64,000 nt of DNA. It comes from an uncultured bacterium. Lineage in GTDB: Bacteria; Cyanobacteriota; Vampirovibrionia; Gastranaerophilales; Gastranaerophilaceae. A program made the translations under genes and the position numbers. A model generated the notes under the pieces. It saw nothing but the letters and a program-made list of their open reading frames with translations. It did not search any database and was not told the DNA's origin. Numbering within the stretch: position 1 is the stretch's first letter; every line of letters begins with the position of its first letter. Location of the stretch: assembly GCA_902795965.1 (NCBI GenBank), contig CADBNI010000021.1, forward strand, positions 1 to 64,000. Direction: 5' to 3'. This document shows positions 32,479-40,073 of the stretch, one piece after another.

Positions 32479-32683
32479 TACTTTCTTGTACCGACAAGAA
32501 AGTACCAAAGAAACTCTCGACCATTGCTATCTCGCTAATAATTTGTACGGCTCAACCAGTGGCGGACAAACTCACTCCATGCTACCCTGAACTTGTTTTA
32601 GGGTCTATCAATTCTTACCGTTCAAACAATGTCCGCCTTTGTCATTATTTCGCCTACAATTATTGCTCAATACGCAGAGGTCG
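32479..32683. repeat. Long structured repeat, copy 1
   Basis: No credible gene. It starts with the hairpin TACTTTCTTGT (32479-32489)/ACAAGAAAGTA (32494-32504). A larger hairpin follows with arms GGCGGACA (32561-32568) and TGTCCGCC (32630-32637), enclosing a small CCCTGAACTTG...TTTTAGGG hairpin. The right side carries CCTACAATTATT, complementary to AATAATTTGTA on the left, and ends GAGGTCG, complementary to CGACC. Copies 2 and 3 (35835-36066, 62347-62607) keep the fold with different stem bases. Confidence 0.75.
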
Positions 32684-32711
32684 AATAATAAATAATATAA
32701 AAAATATTAAA

Positions 32712-33167
32712 TTAATCCGCAAATTGCTGCATTAATTCAAAGGGTTTTTCTGCAACTTTAAGAGTTTCTTCGTCAATAATTCCGCGTTTAAGTTCGGAAA
32801 AAGTCGCTTTCTTTGAATTAAATTTTTTCTTTAAAAATTCATAAGAAATTTTCGGATCGCATTTGTCACCGCAAGTGAACAAATCAACCGCAGCATAACC
32901 CAATTCGGGCCACGTATGAATTGCAAGGTGACTTTCGGAAATGATTACAACACCCGAAACTCCGTAAGGATTAAACATGTGAAAACACTTTTGAACAATA
33001 GTCGCTCCACACTCAAGGGCGGCATCCACCATATATTTTTCTACTTTGTCAAGACTATTCAATATATTGGGATCACACTCAAAAAATTCTGCCAAAACGT
33101 GCTGACCCAAATGGATTTCTTTTTTACCGCTTTCCTTGAAAGTTGTGAAAGGTGATGCTATTGCCAA
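32712..33167 (-). CDS. speD: S-adenosylmethionine decarboxylase proenzyme
   Basis: Makes decarboxylated SAM for spermidine synthesis. The 151-residue protein is of the bacterial/archaeal class 1B type. Self-cleavage to form the pyruvoyl group occurs before Ser in ISESHLAIHTWPE; AVDLFTCGD contains the catalytic Cys. The start is TTG at 33167 with GGAGG 8 bases upstream; the ATG between them (33172) is out of frame and encodes only four residues before a stop. No spermidine synthase gene is nearby. Confidence 0.93.
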   Translation of the reverse strand: MAIASPFTTFKESGKKEIHLGQHVLAEFFECDPNILNSLDKVEKYMVDAALECGATIVQKCFHMFNPYGVSGVVIISESHLAIHTWPELGYAAVDLFTCGDKCDPKISYEFLKKKFNSKKATFSELKRGIIDEETLKVAEKPFELMQQFAD

Positions 33168-33626
33168 TTCATGTGCCTCCTTATAAAAAATTTTTTGCTA
33201 CGCTAAACATAATACTACAAAAAATCAAGAATTTGTAATTTTCACACTTAAATTAAAAAAATTTACAAATCTTATTAAAGTAATATGCCCGAAATGCAAA
33301 AATAATGTATCATTCAAACAGGCTATTTTTTTAATATTTTTTAACAAAACTTTTGGCTAAGGGCATAAGACAAACGATTAAAGAAGAGAATTAGTCTTTT
33401 ACATGATAATAGCCATACCTCTAACCCTCTATACCTCTATACATCTAATATTACCTGTTGCAATAAAAATCTTGTTCCCCCGCTAAAATAAGTACTTGCA
33501 TGCACAAGTTTTTCATGTTTCAATATTGTCGGAACGAGGTAATTCCTCTTAGCCCCGTTCAAGGAATTTTCGCTCACGGCTGCGCGCAAACTCCGACAGG
33601 TAAAACAATTAAGAAGGAAAAACAAA
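33168..33626. other. Long non-coding region with structured rpsP leader
   Basis: No gene is supported. The left part is AT-rich. Around 33390-33450 there is an AATTAGTCTTTTACATGATAA string and degenerate ACCTCTATAC units also seen near 25906-25965. From about 33460 to 33605 the DNA becomes GC-richer: TGTCGGA (about 33527-33533) and TCCGACA (about 33592-33598) bracket AACGAGG and CCCCGTT segments. This suggests a folded 5' leader for the ribosomal protein gene. Confidence 0.5.
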
Positions 33627-34016
33627 ATGTTAAAAATCAGATTGAAAAGATTAGGAGCAAAAAAATCTCCGTCATACAGAATTATCGTAATTAATTCGAC
33701 AACAAAACGTGAAGGCAGACCTGTTCAAGAATTGGGTCACTACAATCCGAAAACCAAAGTTATGAAATTGGATAAAGCATCAGCTTTGGAATGGGTTAAA
33801 AAAGGCGCTCAACCGACCGAAACCGTTGCATATTTGATTAAAAACTGCAATGATGACGGTACTTTGAACTACGTTAAAAAAGAAACGGTAAAACTTTCTA
33901 AAAAAGCGCAAGCAAAAGCTGCTGCAGAAGCAGAAGCTAAAGCTCAAGCAGAAGCTGAAGCCGCTGCTGAATCAGCAGAAAAAGCTCCCGCTGAAGAAGC
34001 TCCCGCTGAAGCGTAA
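33627..34016 (+). CDS. rpsP: 30S ribosomal protein S16 with an Ala/Glu-rich tail
   Basis: Ribosomal small subunit assembly protein. Residues 1-80 are canonical S16 (MLKIRLKRLGAKKSPSYRII, then LGHYNPKTK and ALEWVKKGAQPTETV). The remaining 45 residues are an Ala/Lys/Glu repeat (KAQAEAEAAAESAEKAPAEE), an extension seen in some S16 proteins but not needed for the fold. AAGAAGGAAAAAC precedes the ATG, and a terminator follows. It lacks its frequent partners rimM and trmD. Confidence 0.96.
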   Translation: MLKIRLKRLGAKKSPSYRIIVINSTTKREGRPVQELGHYNPKTKVMKLDKASALEWVKKGAQPTETVAYLIKNCNDDGTLNYVKKETVKLSKKAQAKAAAEAEAKAQAEAEAAAESAEKAPAEEAPAEA

Positions 34017-34034
34017 GTTTTTCAAAGATATAAC

Positions 34035-34061
34035 AAAAAAGAGGCTTTATGCCTCTTTTTT
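34035..34061. terminator. Bidirectional intrinsic terminator
   Basis: AAAAAAGAGGC (34035-34045), loop TTTAT, GCCTCTTTTTT (34051-34061). It serves rpsP and the small genes on the minus strand that end at 34063. Confidence 0.93.
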
Positions 34062-34062
34062 G

Positions 34063-34182
34063 TTACTCTTTATTTGAAACATTGCTTTGATTTGCAAGTT
34101 GTTTTGATTTTACTTGATAATAAATTATCATTGCAACGAAAGCAATTAATACTAATACACTTAAGATATCATTTTCGTTCAT
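34063..34182 (-). CDS. 39-residue single-pass membrane microprotein
   Basis: A very short ORF: MNENDILSVLVLIAFVAMII followed by a basic, Gln/Asn-rich tail. One transmembrane helix, N-terminus probably outside. It overlaps the upstream membrane protein gene by 14 bases in another frame and is therefore probably translated by coupling. It ends just before the bidirectional terminator. Function unknown. The ATP synthase- or holin-like size leaves many options. Confidence 0.55.
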   Translation of the reverse strand: MNENDILSVLVLIAFVAMIIYYQVKSKQLANQSNVSNKE

Positions 34183-34399
34183 TTTTCATTACTCCTATAT
34201 TTTCATTAATTTTATTATTTGCATACATCAGATTACCAATAAACATAAATTCAAGGTAAACTCCTATTATTATTAGTCCGATTTTTATACTTGCCGGTAT
34301 AGCCGCAAATAATAAACCTGCTATACCACCGGACAGTACCACAATAACAGGGATTAAACTCGTTCTCAAACTTATCAAATTTTTATTTTCTTCTTCCAA
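34169..34399 (-). CDS. Small two-helix membrane protein
   Basis: A 76-residue protein of unknown function with two hydrophobic segments (LIPVIVVLSGGIAGLLFAAI and IGLIIIGVYLEFMFIGNLMY) and charged ends. It overlaps a second, 39-residue membrane ORF at its 3' end. The pair is convergent with rpsP. AAGTACTTGGAAG precedes the start. A membrane hairpin of this kind could be a subunit of a small complex; nothing in the context says which. Confidence 0.6.
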   Translation of the reverse strand: MEEENKNLISLRTSLIPVIVVLSGGIAGLLFAAIPASIKIGLIIIGVYLEFMFIGNLMYANNKINENIGVMKNERK

Positions 34400-34446
34400 G
34401 TACTTTATGCTTTCATTATATCAGTTTTTCATGTCGTGTCAATTAA

Positions 34447-34469
34447 AAAGGGCGGAAATTCCGCCCTTT
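34447..34469 (-). terminator. Intrinsic terminator of the beta-rich protein gene
   Basis: AAAGGGCGG (34447-34455) pairs with CCGCCCTTT (34461-34469), followed on the minus strand by TTTTTAATT. Confidence 0.88.
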
Positions 34470-34472
34470 GGA

Positions 34473-35153
34473 TTATTTTTCGTGATTATATCTTTTTATT
34501 TCAATTTTAGATTGAGAATCTGTTTTTAGTGTCGCATCGGGTTCCAAATACATTTTTGTCGGGCTATCCCAAAGCATTCCCATATCTTTTAAATTTTCTA
34601 ATTGAATTTCGCCATGGAAACCGTAACCAACTACTCTATTTGCATCGCAGTTTCTTATGATAACTTTATCGCATTTTCCTCGACTTGCAATGTTTAAGGC
34701 TCCGTCCATTGTTACATCTTCAAATGTTGTCGTTTTATTTCTGAAATCATAAGTAATGTTGCCGCCTTTTATACGTCCGTGACCCGCGCTTTTTACCAAT
34801 GCCGCATTGTTTTGCAGTTCTTCCAAATCGTTATATTTGATTGTTACTGTTGCGCCTGTTTTTTTGTTATGCGCTCTCAATTCCCTATTTTGTTTGTCGA
34901 GGGCAAAACGGTAGTTGTTAAGATTTTCCGCCTCTTTTTCACTGTAAACACCGTCGCCTGCTTTATAGCCTTTACCTTTTATACCTGTGTCAAATGCTTT
35001 TGCGACTAATTTTTGTGCTTCCGAACCGTTTTGTTCAACGTCATTAACTGTCATTCCTTCAAAAACTTCAATTCTTTCGTCTGCTTTCATTGTTGTTTTG
35101 GGTTGAGCCTGTTGAGCTGCCTGTGCCTGTCCGACTTTTGATACTTCTGTCAT
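34473..35153 (-). CDS. Beta-helix-like protein divergent from an XRE gene
   Basis: A 226-residue protein without signal peptide or recognised family. The N-terminus is Gln/Ala-rich (GQAQAAQQAQPKTTMKADE). A region around residues 40-100 mentions an EF-hand-like turn (YKAGDGVYSEKEAENL). The C-terminal half has repeating strands (GGNITYDFRNKTTTFEDVTM, GKCDKVIIRNCDANRVVGYG) suggestive of a short beta-helix. The context mirrors the prepilin modules: a divergent XRE regulator starts 271 bases away with inverted repeats between. It may be an alternative surface or secreted target of that regulator. A GGAG site precedes the ATG. Confidence 0.72.
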   Translation of the reverse strand: MTEVSKVGQAQAAQQAQPKTTMKADERIEVFEGMTVNDVEQNGSEAQKLVAKAFDTGIKGKGYKAGDGVYSEKEAENLNNYRFALDKQNRELRAHNKKTGATVTIKYNDLEELQNNAALVKSAGHGRIKGGNITYDFRNKTTTFEDVTMDGALNIASRGKCDKVIIRNCDANRVVGYGFHGEIQLENLKDMGMLWDSPTKMYLEPDATLKTDSQSKIEIKRYNHEK

Positions 35154-35242
35154 AATTTAATCTCCTTTTTTAATACCTCATGTGAATTGCACATCTCACT
35201 CTTATATAAAAACATTTTGTTTCTTAAAATTGCAAAAAGTAA

Positions 35243-35374
35243 GATATTAAATCTCTCAAATTACTTAAAATACAGATATTATAATGCTTTATAACCTTCA
35301 TAAAACTTAATATTTAATAAATTTTACAAGGTATTTTATACCTTTATTTAGCTATTTTTGAGAGATAAAATATC
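35243..35374. promoter_or_regulatory. Inverted repeats upstream of the XRE gene
   Basis: GATATTAAATCTCTCAAA (35243-35260) and TTTGAGAGATAAAATATC (35357-35374) are complementary at 16 of 18 positions. Between them GGTATTTTATACC (35330-35342) is a local palindrome. These are operator candidates for the XRE protein at 35425. Confidence 0.55.
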
Positions 35375-35424
35375 GTTCTGAAATTAAAGGTTATCTTTTA
35401 GAATAAAAACTGAGGTTAAATATC

Positions 35425-35748
35425 GTGAACATAAAAAGACAATTTGGGGCAAAAGTAAAGAGATTACGTCAAAAACGCGGTTTGACGCAGGAACAGCTTG
35501 CTGAAAAAATTGATGTTGCGACAAGAACACTTTGCGGTATTGAGAACGGTGAAAATTTTGTTACGTCCGAAACTTTGGACAGAATGCTCAATGTGCTTGA
35601 TATTTCGAGTTCGGAATTGTTTGCGTTTGATCATATAAAACCGCAGGACGAGTTGAAAGACGAGATTATTACGGATATTCAAAACCTCAAAGACAGAGGC
35701 AAGATTGAAACGATTTACAAAATCGTTAAAGCAACGATTAGCGAGTAA
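35425..35748 (+). CDS. XRE regulator divergent from a beta-rich protein gene
   Basis: A 107-residue paralogue in the same set as 9796, 27353 and 37586. The HTH lies in GAKVKRLRQKRGLTQEQLAE, then DVATRTLCGIENGENFVTSE and LDISSSELFAFDH. The helical tail is KDEIITDIQNLKDRGKIETI. It starts with GTG (GAGG nearby upstream). The strong resemblance of the FAFDH and KDEI segments to those of 9796 (FTFEH, REEI) indicates duplication followed by divergence of operator specificity. Confidence 0.88.
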   Translation: MNIKRQFGAKVKRLRQKRGLTQEQLAEKIDVATRTLCGIENGENFVTSETLDRMLNVLDISSSELFAFDHIKPQDELKDEIITDIQNLKDRGKIETIYKIVKATISE

Positions 35749-35834
35749 ACATCTTAATACAATTTTATTTTAAATAATATTTATTTTAGTATAGATTATT
35801 TTATGCGGGGCTTATGCCGCCCCGCACCCCTGCA

Positions 35835-36066
35835 GGTACTTTCTTGTATCGACAAGAAAGTACCCAAAGAAACTTTTGACCTGTTCCCTCGCTCACATCA
35901 ATGTAATTGTTCGGCTAAAGGCTCGTAAACTCGCTATATTGTCATTGCGAGCGAGCCAATAGATTGGCTCGTGTGGCAATCCAGCCTATTTTACTTTACC
36001 GCTCAAACAGTACGAGCCTTTGTTATTCCCTCACAAACATTGATTGTTCGCTCGGTCAAAGGTCGG
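35835..36066. repeat. Long structured repeat, copy 2
   Basis: Same fold as copy 1: opening hairpin GGTACTTTCTTGT (35835-35847)/ACAAGAAAGTACC (35852-35864), and main stem GGCTCGTA (35920-35927)/TACGAGCC (36011-36018). Main stem bases differ from copy 1 but still pair. The loop contains a REP-like TTGCGAGCGAGCCAATAGAT segment. No gene. Confidence 0.75.
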
Positions 36067-36116
36067 TTAAAATTATAAATAAGTTATGTTTATTAAAACA
36101 ACACTAAAGCAAATTC

Positions 36117-36641
36117 TTATTCGCAATATTTGCTTATTTCAACGAAGTAATTTTCCAAAGCCAAGTAGCCTTTATAAATTTCGTTTGAAATGGTTGCGTA
36201 ACTCGTTGCAACAATATATTTGAGTTCTTTTGTACGAATTTCAAGGATTGTTTCGGAATCTTTTTTCAAAGTTTCGTCAGACGAAAGTGACCACTGCTGC
36301 AAAAGTGCCAATTCTTCGTACATTTGCTTAACTGTCGTAAATTCAAGGGTATTAAAATCATATTTTGCCAAAAGAGCTTTTTCCGTATTGGTTATTCTCG
36401 GCATAACAGCTTGGAATTTGAATATCTTTTTAACAATCAAATAGTTGTCCGCCATTTTTCTGTGAAAATACGGAATGATATTTTTTGCTAAAAGTGCTGC
36501 ATAAGAACGTGAAGTGAACACTTCTTCATCTCTTGAAAACGCGCTTCTTGAGGTTAAATCAAAGTTGGATTTTTTTTCTATCAAATCTTCCGGCATATTT
36601 TCCCTTAAATATTTTATGAGATTCTTCGGTTTATGTGCCAT
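36117..36641 (-). CDS. Uncharacterised helical cytosolic protein
   Basis: A 174-residue protein I do not recognise. It is predicted mainly helical, without membrane segments or signal. Distinct parts are the basic N-terminus (MAHKPKNLIKYLRENMPEDL), SRSYAALLAKNIIPYFHRKM, and a C-terminal helix pair (LKYIVATSYATISNEIYKGY). The structure resembles four-helix scaffolds but no catalytic pattern is visible. It lies between a structured repeat and a prepilin gene. Confidence 0.65.
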   Translation of the reverse strand: MAHKPKNLIKYLRENMPEDLIEKKSNFDLTSRSAFSRDEEVFTSRSYAALLAKNIIPYFHRKMADNYLIVKKIFKFQAVMPRITNTEKALLAKYDFNTLEFTTVKQMYEELALLQQWSLSSDETLKKDSETILEIRTKELKYIVATSYATISNEIYKGYLALENYFVEISKYCE

Positions 36642-36767
36642 TCTGAGCGGAAGAATCCCATAAATATTATCGCCTCAGAATGACGAAAACATTATAATTT
36701 AATATTAGAAAAACCAAACCCGATTGTCATGATATTTTGTCAATATTTTTACATGATTTAACAAAAA

Positions 36768-37445
36768 TTATTTGCATTTTGTTTTTCCGTTCCAAGACAG
36801 GTCATCACAATGCAAATAGTCCATGTTGCCGTTATAAATTACCCACGCGGCATAGCTGTTGTTGGAATTAAAAGGATTAACGGAATCATTTATACCTCCA
36901 AAAGGCACAACTCCGAATTTTGTTATATGAAAATAAAATACATCATAACCGTCCCTGTTTGGTCCTTTATTACCGTTAACATCTACACTGACCTCACCGC
37001 ATACATTTTGTAAAGCCGGTGAAGTACCCCTTACATAAGAACAGTCATCGGAAATATTTCCCATTCGTTCAATCATTCCGTCATTAAGTACGGCATAAGT
37101 GTAACCGTCATAATAATGATCTGTTTTACCAAACTCTATTGTTGAAGTACCGTTAAATTTTTTATAATCATGCATTGCACAAGAATTATCCTCGCTTCCA
37201 TTCAAACAAATTTTTACGGTTTTCATTTTTTTCACTATATTGTTAACATTATAATCATCAGAATTTTCCAAAAGATTAAGTTTTACTGCCTGGTCTAAAT
37301 TCGTGTAAAATTTCTTTAATGCAACAACCGTTGCTTTTTCGGTTTGTTTTTGGATAAGAACAGGCATTGTCATAGCTGCTACAACTCCGATTATGCCGAG
37401 GGTAATGAGGACTTCCGCTAATGTGAAACCTATTTTTTTACTCAT
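36768..37445 (-). CDS. Prepilin-like protein (short class)
   Basis: A 225-residue pilin or pseudopilin. Leader MSKKIG precedes FTLAEVLITLG with the conserved Glu. The soluble part contains SVDVNGNKGPNRDGYDVFYF and ends with MDYLHCDDLSWNGKTKCK. I chose ATG 37445 because AAAGGAG lies just upstream; a longer start at 37505 would run through the regulatory region. It is divergent from the XRE gene at 37586, whose start is 140 bases away, with a strong inverted repeat between. Confidence 0.9.
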   Translation of the reverse strand: MSKKIGFTLAEVLITLGIIGVVAAMTMPVLIQKQTEKATVVALKKFYTNLDQAVKLNLLENSDDYNVNNIVKKMKTVKICLNGSEDNSCAMHDYKKFNGTSTIEFGKTDHYYDGYTYAVLNDGMIERMGNISDDCSYVRGTSPALQNVCGEVSVDVNGNKGPNRDGYDVFYFHITKFGVVPFGGINDSVNPFNSNNSYAAWVIYNGNMDYLHCDDLSWNGKTKCK

Positions 37446-37506
37446 CTTTGCTCCTTTCAGACTCTTTAATAAATGAAAATCAGAATTACTATACTTATTA
37501 TACATT

Positions 37507-37545
37507 ATATTATGGTCTTTGTCAAGATATTAAAGTCCATAATAT
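37507..37545. promoter_or_regulatory. Inverted-repeat operator candidate
   Basis: ATATTATGGTCTTT (37507-37520) faces AAAGTCCATAATAT (37532-37545), complementary at 13 of 14 positions with an 11-base spacer. It lies centrally between the divergent prepilin and XRE genes. Confidence 0.7.
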
Positions 37546-37585
37546 TTCCTTATGCAATATAAATATATTGATTAAAATTTACTGT

Positions 37586-37909
37586 ATGAATGATACGGAA
37601 TTTAAAAAATTATTGGGTAAAAGAATTAAGGATTTACGTACAAAGCGTGGAATGACGCAGGAAAAGTTAGCCGAATTGATTGATGTTGGCGAGAGAAACC
37701 TCAGTAAATTGGAGTGCGGTGAAATTTTTGTCAAAGCATCAACGGTTACAAAAATTCTTGAGGCTTTTGAGATAAAACCGAACGAGCTTTTTGATTTTTC
37801 AAATTATCAACCCGAAAACAACATTAAAGAAACTTTGATTAATGCTATAAATAGCGATTTGGTTGATGTTGATTTGTTGTTTAGGATATACAGGTCAATA
37901 AAATACTAA
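37586..37909 (+). CDS. XRE regulator divergent from a prepilin gene
   Basis: A 107-residue member of the same paralogous set. The HTH is in KRIKDLRTKRGMTQEKLAEL, DVGERNLSKLECGEIFVKAS and FEIKPNELFDFSN. The helical tail is NNIKETLINAINSDLVDVDL. I chose ATG 37586 because an upstream ORF start would overlap the prepilin gene's coding strand and operator. There is no clear ribosome site; an A/T-rich TAAAAT lies 7 bases before the ATG, so leaderless translation is possible. Confidence 0.88.
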   Translation: MNDTEFKKLLGKRIKDLRTKRGMTQEKLAELIDVGERNLSKLECGEIFVKASTVTKILEAFEIKPNELFDFSNYQPENNIKETLINAINSDLVDVDLLFRIYRSIKY

Positions 37910-37944
37910 GATAATTATATGCAATATCTTGATAATAACCTGTA

Positions 37945-38025
37945 GGGTCATTCTGAGGCTTTAGCCGAAGAATCTCAAAATTTTATGAGATACTTCGCTA
38001 TCGCTCAGTATGACAATATTGTAGA
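37945..38025. repeat. REP-like palindromic element
   Basis: GTCATTCTGAGG...GAAGAATCTCAAAATTTTATGAGATACTTCG...CTCAGTATGAC forms a hairpin with imperfect arms. A related element lies near 36640-36690. Confidence 0.55.
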
Positions 38026-38064
38026 CTTATTTACCGTAAAATAATATATAATTAATTATTAATA

Positions 38065-38637
38065 TTAATTTTTGATTTTTCTTCCGAGGGACAACCCGGC
38101 AGGCAGAGGAAGAACGACATTTTCGTAATTTGGGTTTGAATTTATTGCATCAATAAACGGTTTGCACTTTGCCTCATGCGACAAAACATTGTCACAGGCT
38201 ATAATCCCGCCCTCTTTCATGTGTTTGTCAATATGTTCAAAATATTTGATGTATTCGGATTTGTTAGCATCAACGAATGCAAAATCCACAACAAAATCAT
38301 CTGGCAGATATTCAAGATGCATTAATGCAGAGCCTTGCAGAGGAGTAATTACGTCATCAACCCCGCATAGTTTAAAGTTTTCTTTTGCAACATCAAGTCT
38401 TTTGTCATAAAACTCAATAGTCGTAAGATGTCCGCCTGTTTCTTTAACCGCTTTGCCGAGCCAAATTCCCGAATAGCCGTTGGAAGTACCTATCTCAAGT
38501 ACATTTTGCGAATTTTGGGTTCGTATCAAAGAATACAAAAACTCCGCCGTAACCCTTGAAATATTCCAAAATTGGTGTTGTGTTTTTTCAAGTTCAAGCA
38601 AAATCTCTTGAGTTGTTCTGTCAAAACGTTCTATCAT
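38065..38637 (-). CDS. SAM-dependent O-methyltransferase, COMT-like
   Basis: A 190-residue class I methyltransferase of the Methyltransf_3 family. SAM binding is in NVLEIGTSNGYSGIWLGKAV, then TTIEFYDKRLDVAKENF; the metal/catalytic region is DFAFVDANKSEY and GGIIACDNVL. Substrates of bacterial members are small catechols or unknown. It is the last gene of a four-gene minus-strand operon (grpE, dnaJ, propeller, this), overlapping the propeller gene by 1 base. Confidence 0.9.
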   Translation of the reverse strand: MIERFDRTTQEILLELEKTQHQFWNISRVTAEFLYSLIRTQNSQNVLEIGTSNGYSGIWLGKAVKETGGHLTTIEFYDKRLDVAKENFKLCGVDDVITPLQGSALMHLEYLPDDFVVDFAFVDANKSEYIKYFEHIDKHMKEGGIIACDNVLSHEAKCKPFIDAINSNPNYENVVLPLPAGLSLGRKIKN

Positions 38638-40073
38638 CAGTGTTTTTTAACCTTTTCGGTGACGACAATCATATTTGCGGGAATATCAATCGGAACGGTT
38701 TTTATAACTTTGTTTGTTCCGAGGTCAAAAACGGTATATAAAGCTGATTTTGTATCGGTAATAAGTGCAATATTTGTGTCGTCTATATAAGAAATTTTTG
38801 TAGAAAATCCGTTGGTATTAAGGTAAATCGAATGGGTCAATTCATCTGTTTTTGCGTCCAAAATTTGAATGGAATTATCTTTTGCACCCAAAACATATAT
38901 TCTGTCGTGAAAAGCCAACATATCAACGGGCTTGTCGCAGATTTCAAATTCCGCAATCAGACCTGTCGTATCATAATCAACGATTGCGATACGATTTTTG
39001 GTTCTGCTTGTCAAATAAACTTTATTGTTTGAATAAACTATTTTGGAAACATTCGGAAACCTTCCGATTTCTTTCAGCAAATAGTTGTTATCAAGTTCGA
39101 TTGACCAAACGTCATTTGTTTTTTTATCACAGTAAAAAATTTTTGTTCCGTCTTCGGAAAGTGTTAATTTTTCGCACATTCCCGTAATTTTTATTTTTTT
39201 AAACAAAGTCATTGTTTCAAGATTGACAAGATATATGCTTGAAGTTGTCGAACTTGAAATATAAGCTGTATTTTTTGCTTTGTCAATTAAAATCTCATCA
39301 GGCTGTGCATTAATTCCAATCTGTTTGATAATCTGATCGTCCGCGAGTGAAATAACGTCAACTGAAGGTTTTTCGTAGACGGTTACGAGTAAAAATTCAT
39401 CATTGTACGCTTTGATTGAAATCGGTACGTTTGTTTGTGCCAATGAATATTCGGGAGTTTTTGCGCCTGTGTTCAGGATTTGAATATTTTTTGAATAAGG
39501 CGAAGAAACATAGAAATTTTTATTTCTTAGCGCGGGAATTTTTGAAAGTGTGTTGAGGGTAGAACCCGAAAGCTCGCTGATTACCGGCTTTGTATTTTCA
39601 ATTTTTATTCCTTGCGATTTTGTTGTCGGAATATAAAGATTTCCGATAATTGATTTCATATTTTCCGGAACTACAAAACCCTCGGGTACAAGCATATCTT
39701 GCGGAAAAAGCCCCGTTCTGATTTCTTGCGGAGGATTAGCCATTTTAAAAATTGTTCTTTGACCTTTTGTATCGGTTATAAGTTTCAACAACACATAATC
39801 ATTATTCAAAATTACAACGTCAGGTTTTGCACTAAGATTTTTGCCTAATGGATAGGTTTGTCTTATCTGAACCTGTTCGGGTTTTATCACTTTTGCGGGA
39901 AGTAAAGGCAGATAAATTGTGTTATCGGGGAGAATTATTGTTCCGTCAAAACGAAATTCCGTATTTGGAAAACTCTTTTTTACGAAATCCTGTACATTAT
40001 CGGGAATAGTTGTGGCAAACACGGGTGCCGCAAAGATTACCGCTAAAGTCAGCCCCAATAATTTTTTAAACAT
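38637..40073 (-). CDS. Exported YncE-like beta-propeller protein
   Basis: A 478-residue protein. The signal peptide MFKKLLGLTLAVIFAAPVFA is clear. From about residue 160 there are repeated blade motifs such as DEILIDKAKNTAYISSSTTS, KLTLSEDGTKIFYCDKKTND and VDMLAFHDRIYVLGAKDNSI, characteristic of YncE/YVTN propellers. Residues 20-150 form a separate N-terminal domain with many Pro. It overlaps the 3' end of dnaJ by 8 bases, so it is translationally coupled to a chaperone operon, which is unusual for an exported protein. Confidence 0.85.
   Translation of the reverse strand: MFKKLLGLTLAVIFAAPVFATTIPDNVQDFVKKSFPNTEFRFDGTIILPDNTIYLPLLPAKVIKPEQVQIRQTYPLGKNLSAKPDVVILNNDYVLLKLITDTKGQRTIFKMANPPQEIRTGLFPQDMLVPEGFVVPENMKSIIGNLYIPTTKSQGIKIENTKPVISELSGSTLNTLSKIPALRNKNFYVSSPYSKNIQILNTGAKTPEYSLAQTNVPISIKAYNDEFLLVTVYEKPSVDVISLADDQIIKQIGINAQPDEILIDKAKNTAYISSSTTSSIYLVNLETMTLFKKIKITGMCEKLTLSEDGTKIFYCDKKTNDVWSIELDNNYLLKEIGRFPNVSKIVYSNNKVYLTSRTKNRIAIVDYDTTGLIAEFEICDKPVDMLAFHDRIYVLGAKDNSIQILDAKTDELTHSIYLNTNGFSTKISYIDDTNIALITDTKSALYTVFDLGTNKVIKTVPIDIPANMIVVTEKVKKH

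Noticed and set aside
32439-32735. 98-codon open frame on the plus strand
   Set aside because: It lies entirely in a structured repeat that recurs twice with changes that would break the reading frame; no ribosome site.
33500-33694. 64-codon frame overlapping the rpsP start
   Set aside because: It spans the structured leader and the rpsP start in another frame with no ribosome site.
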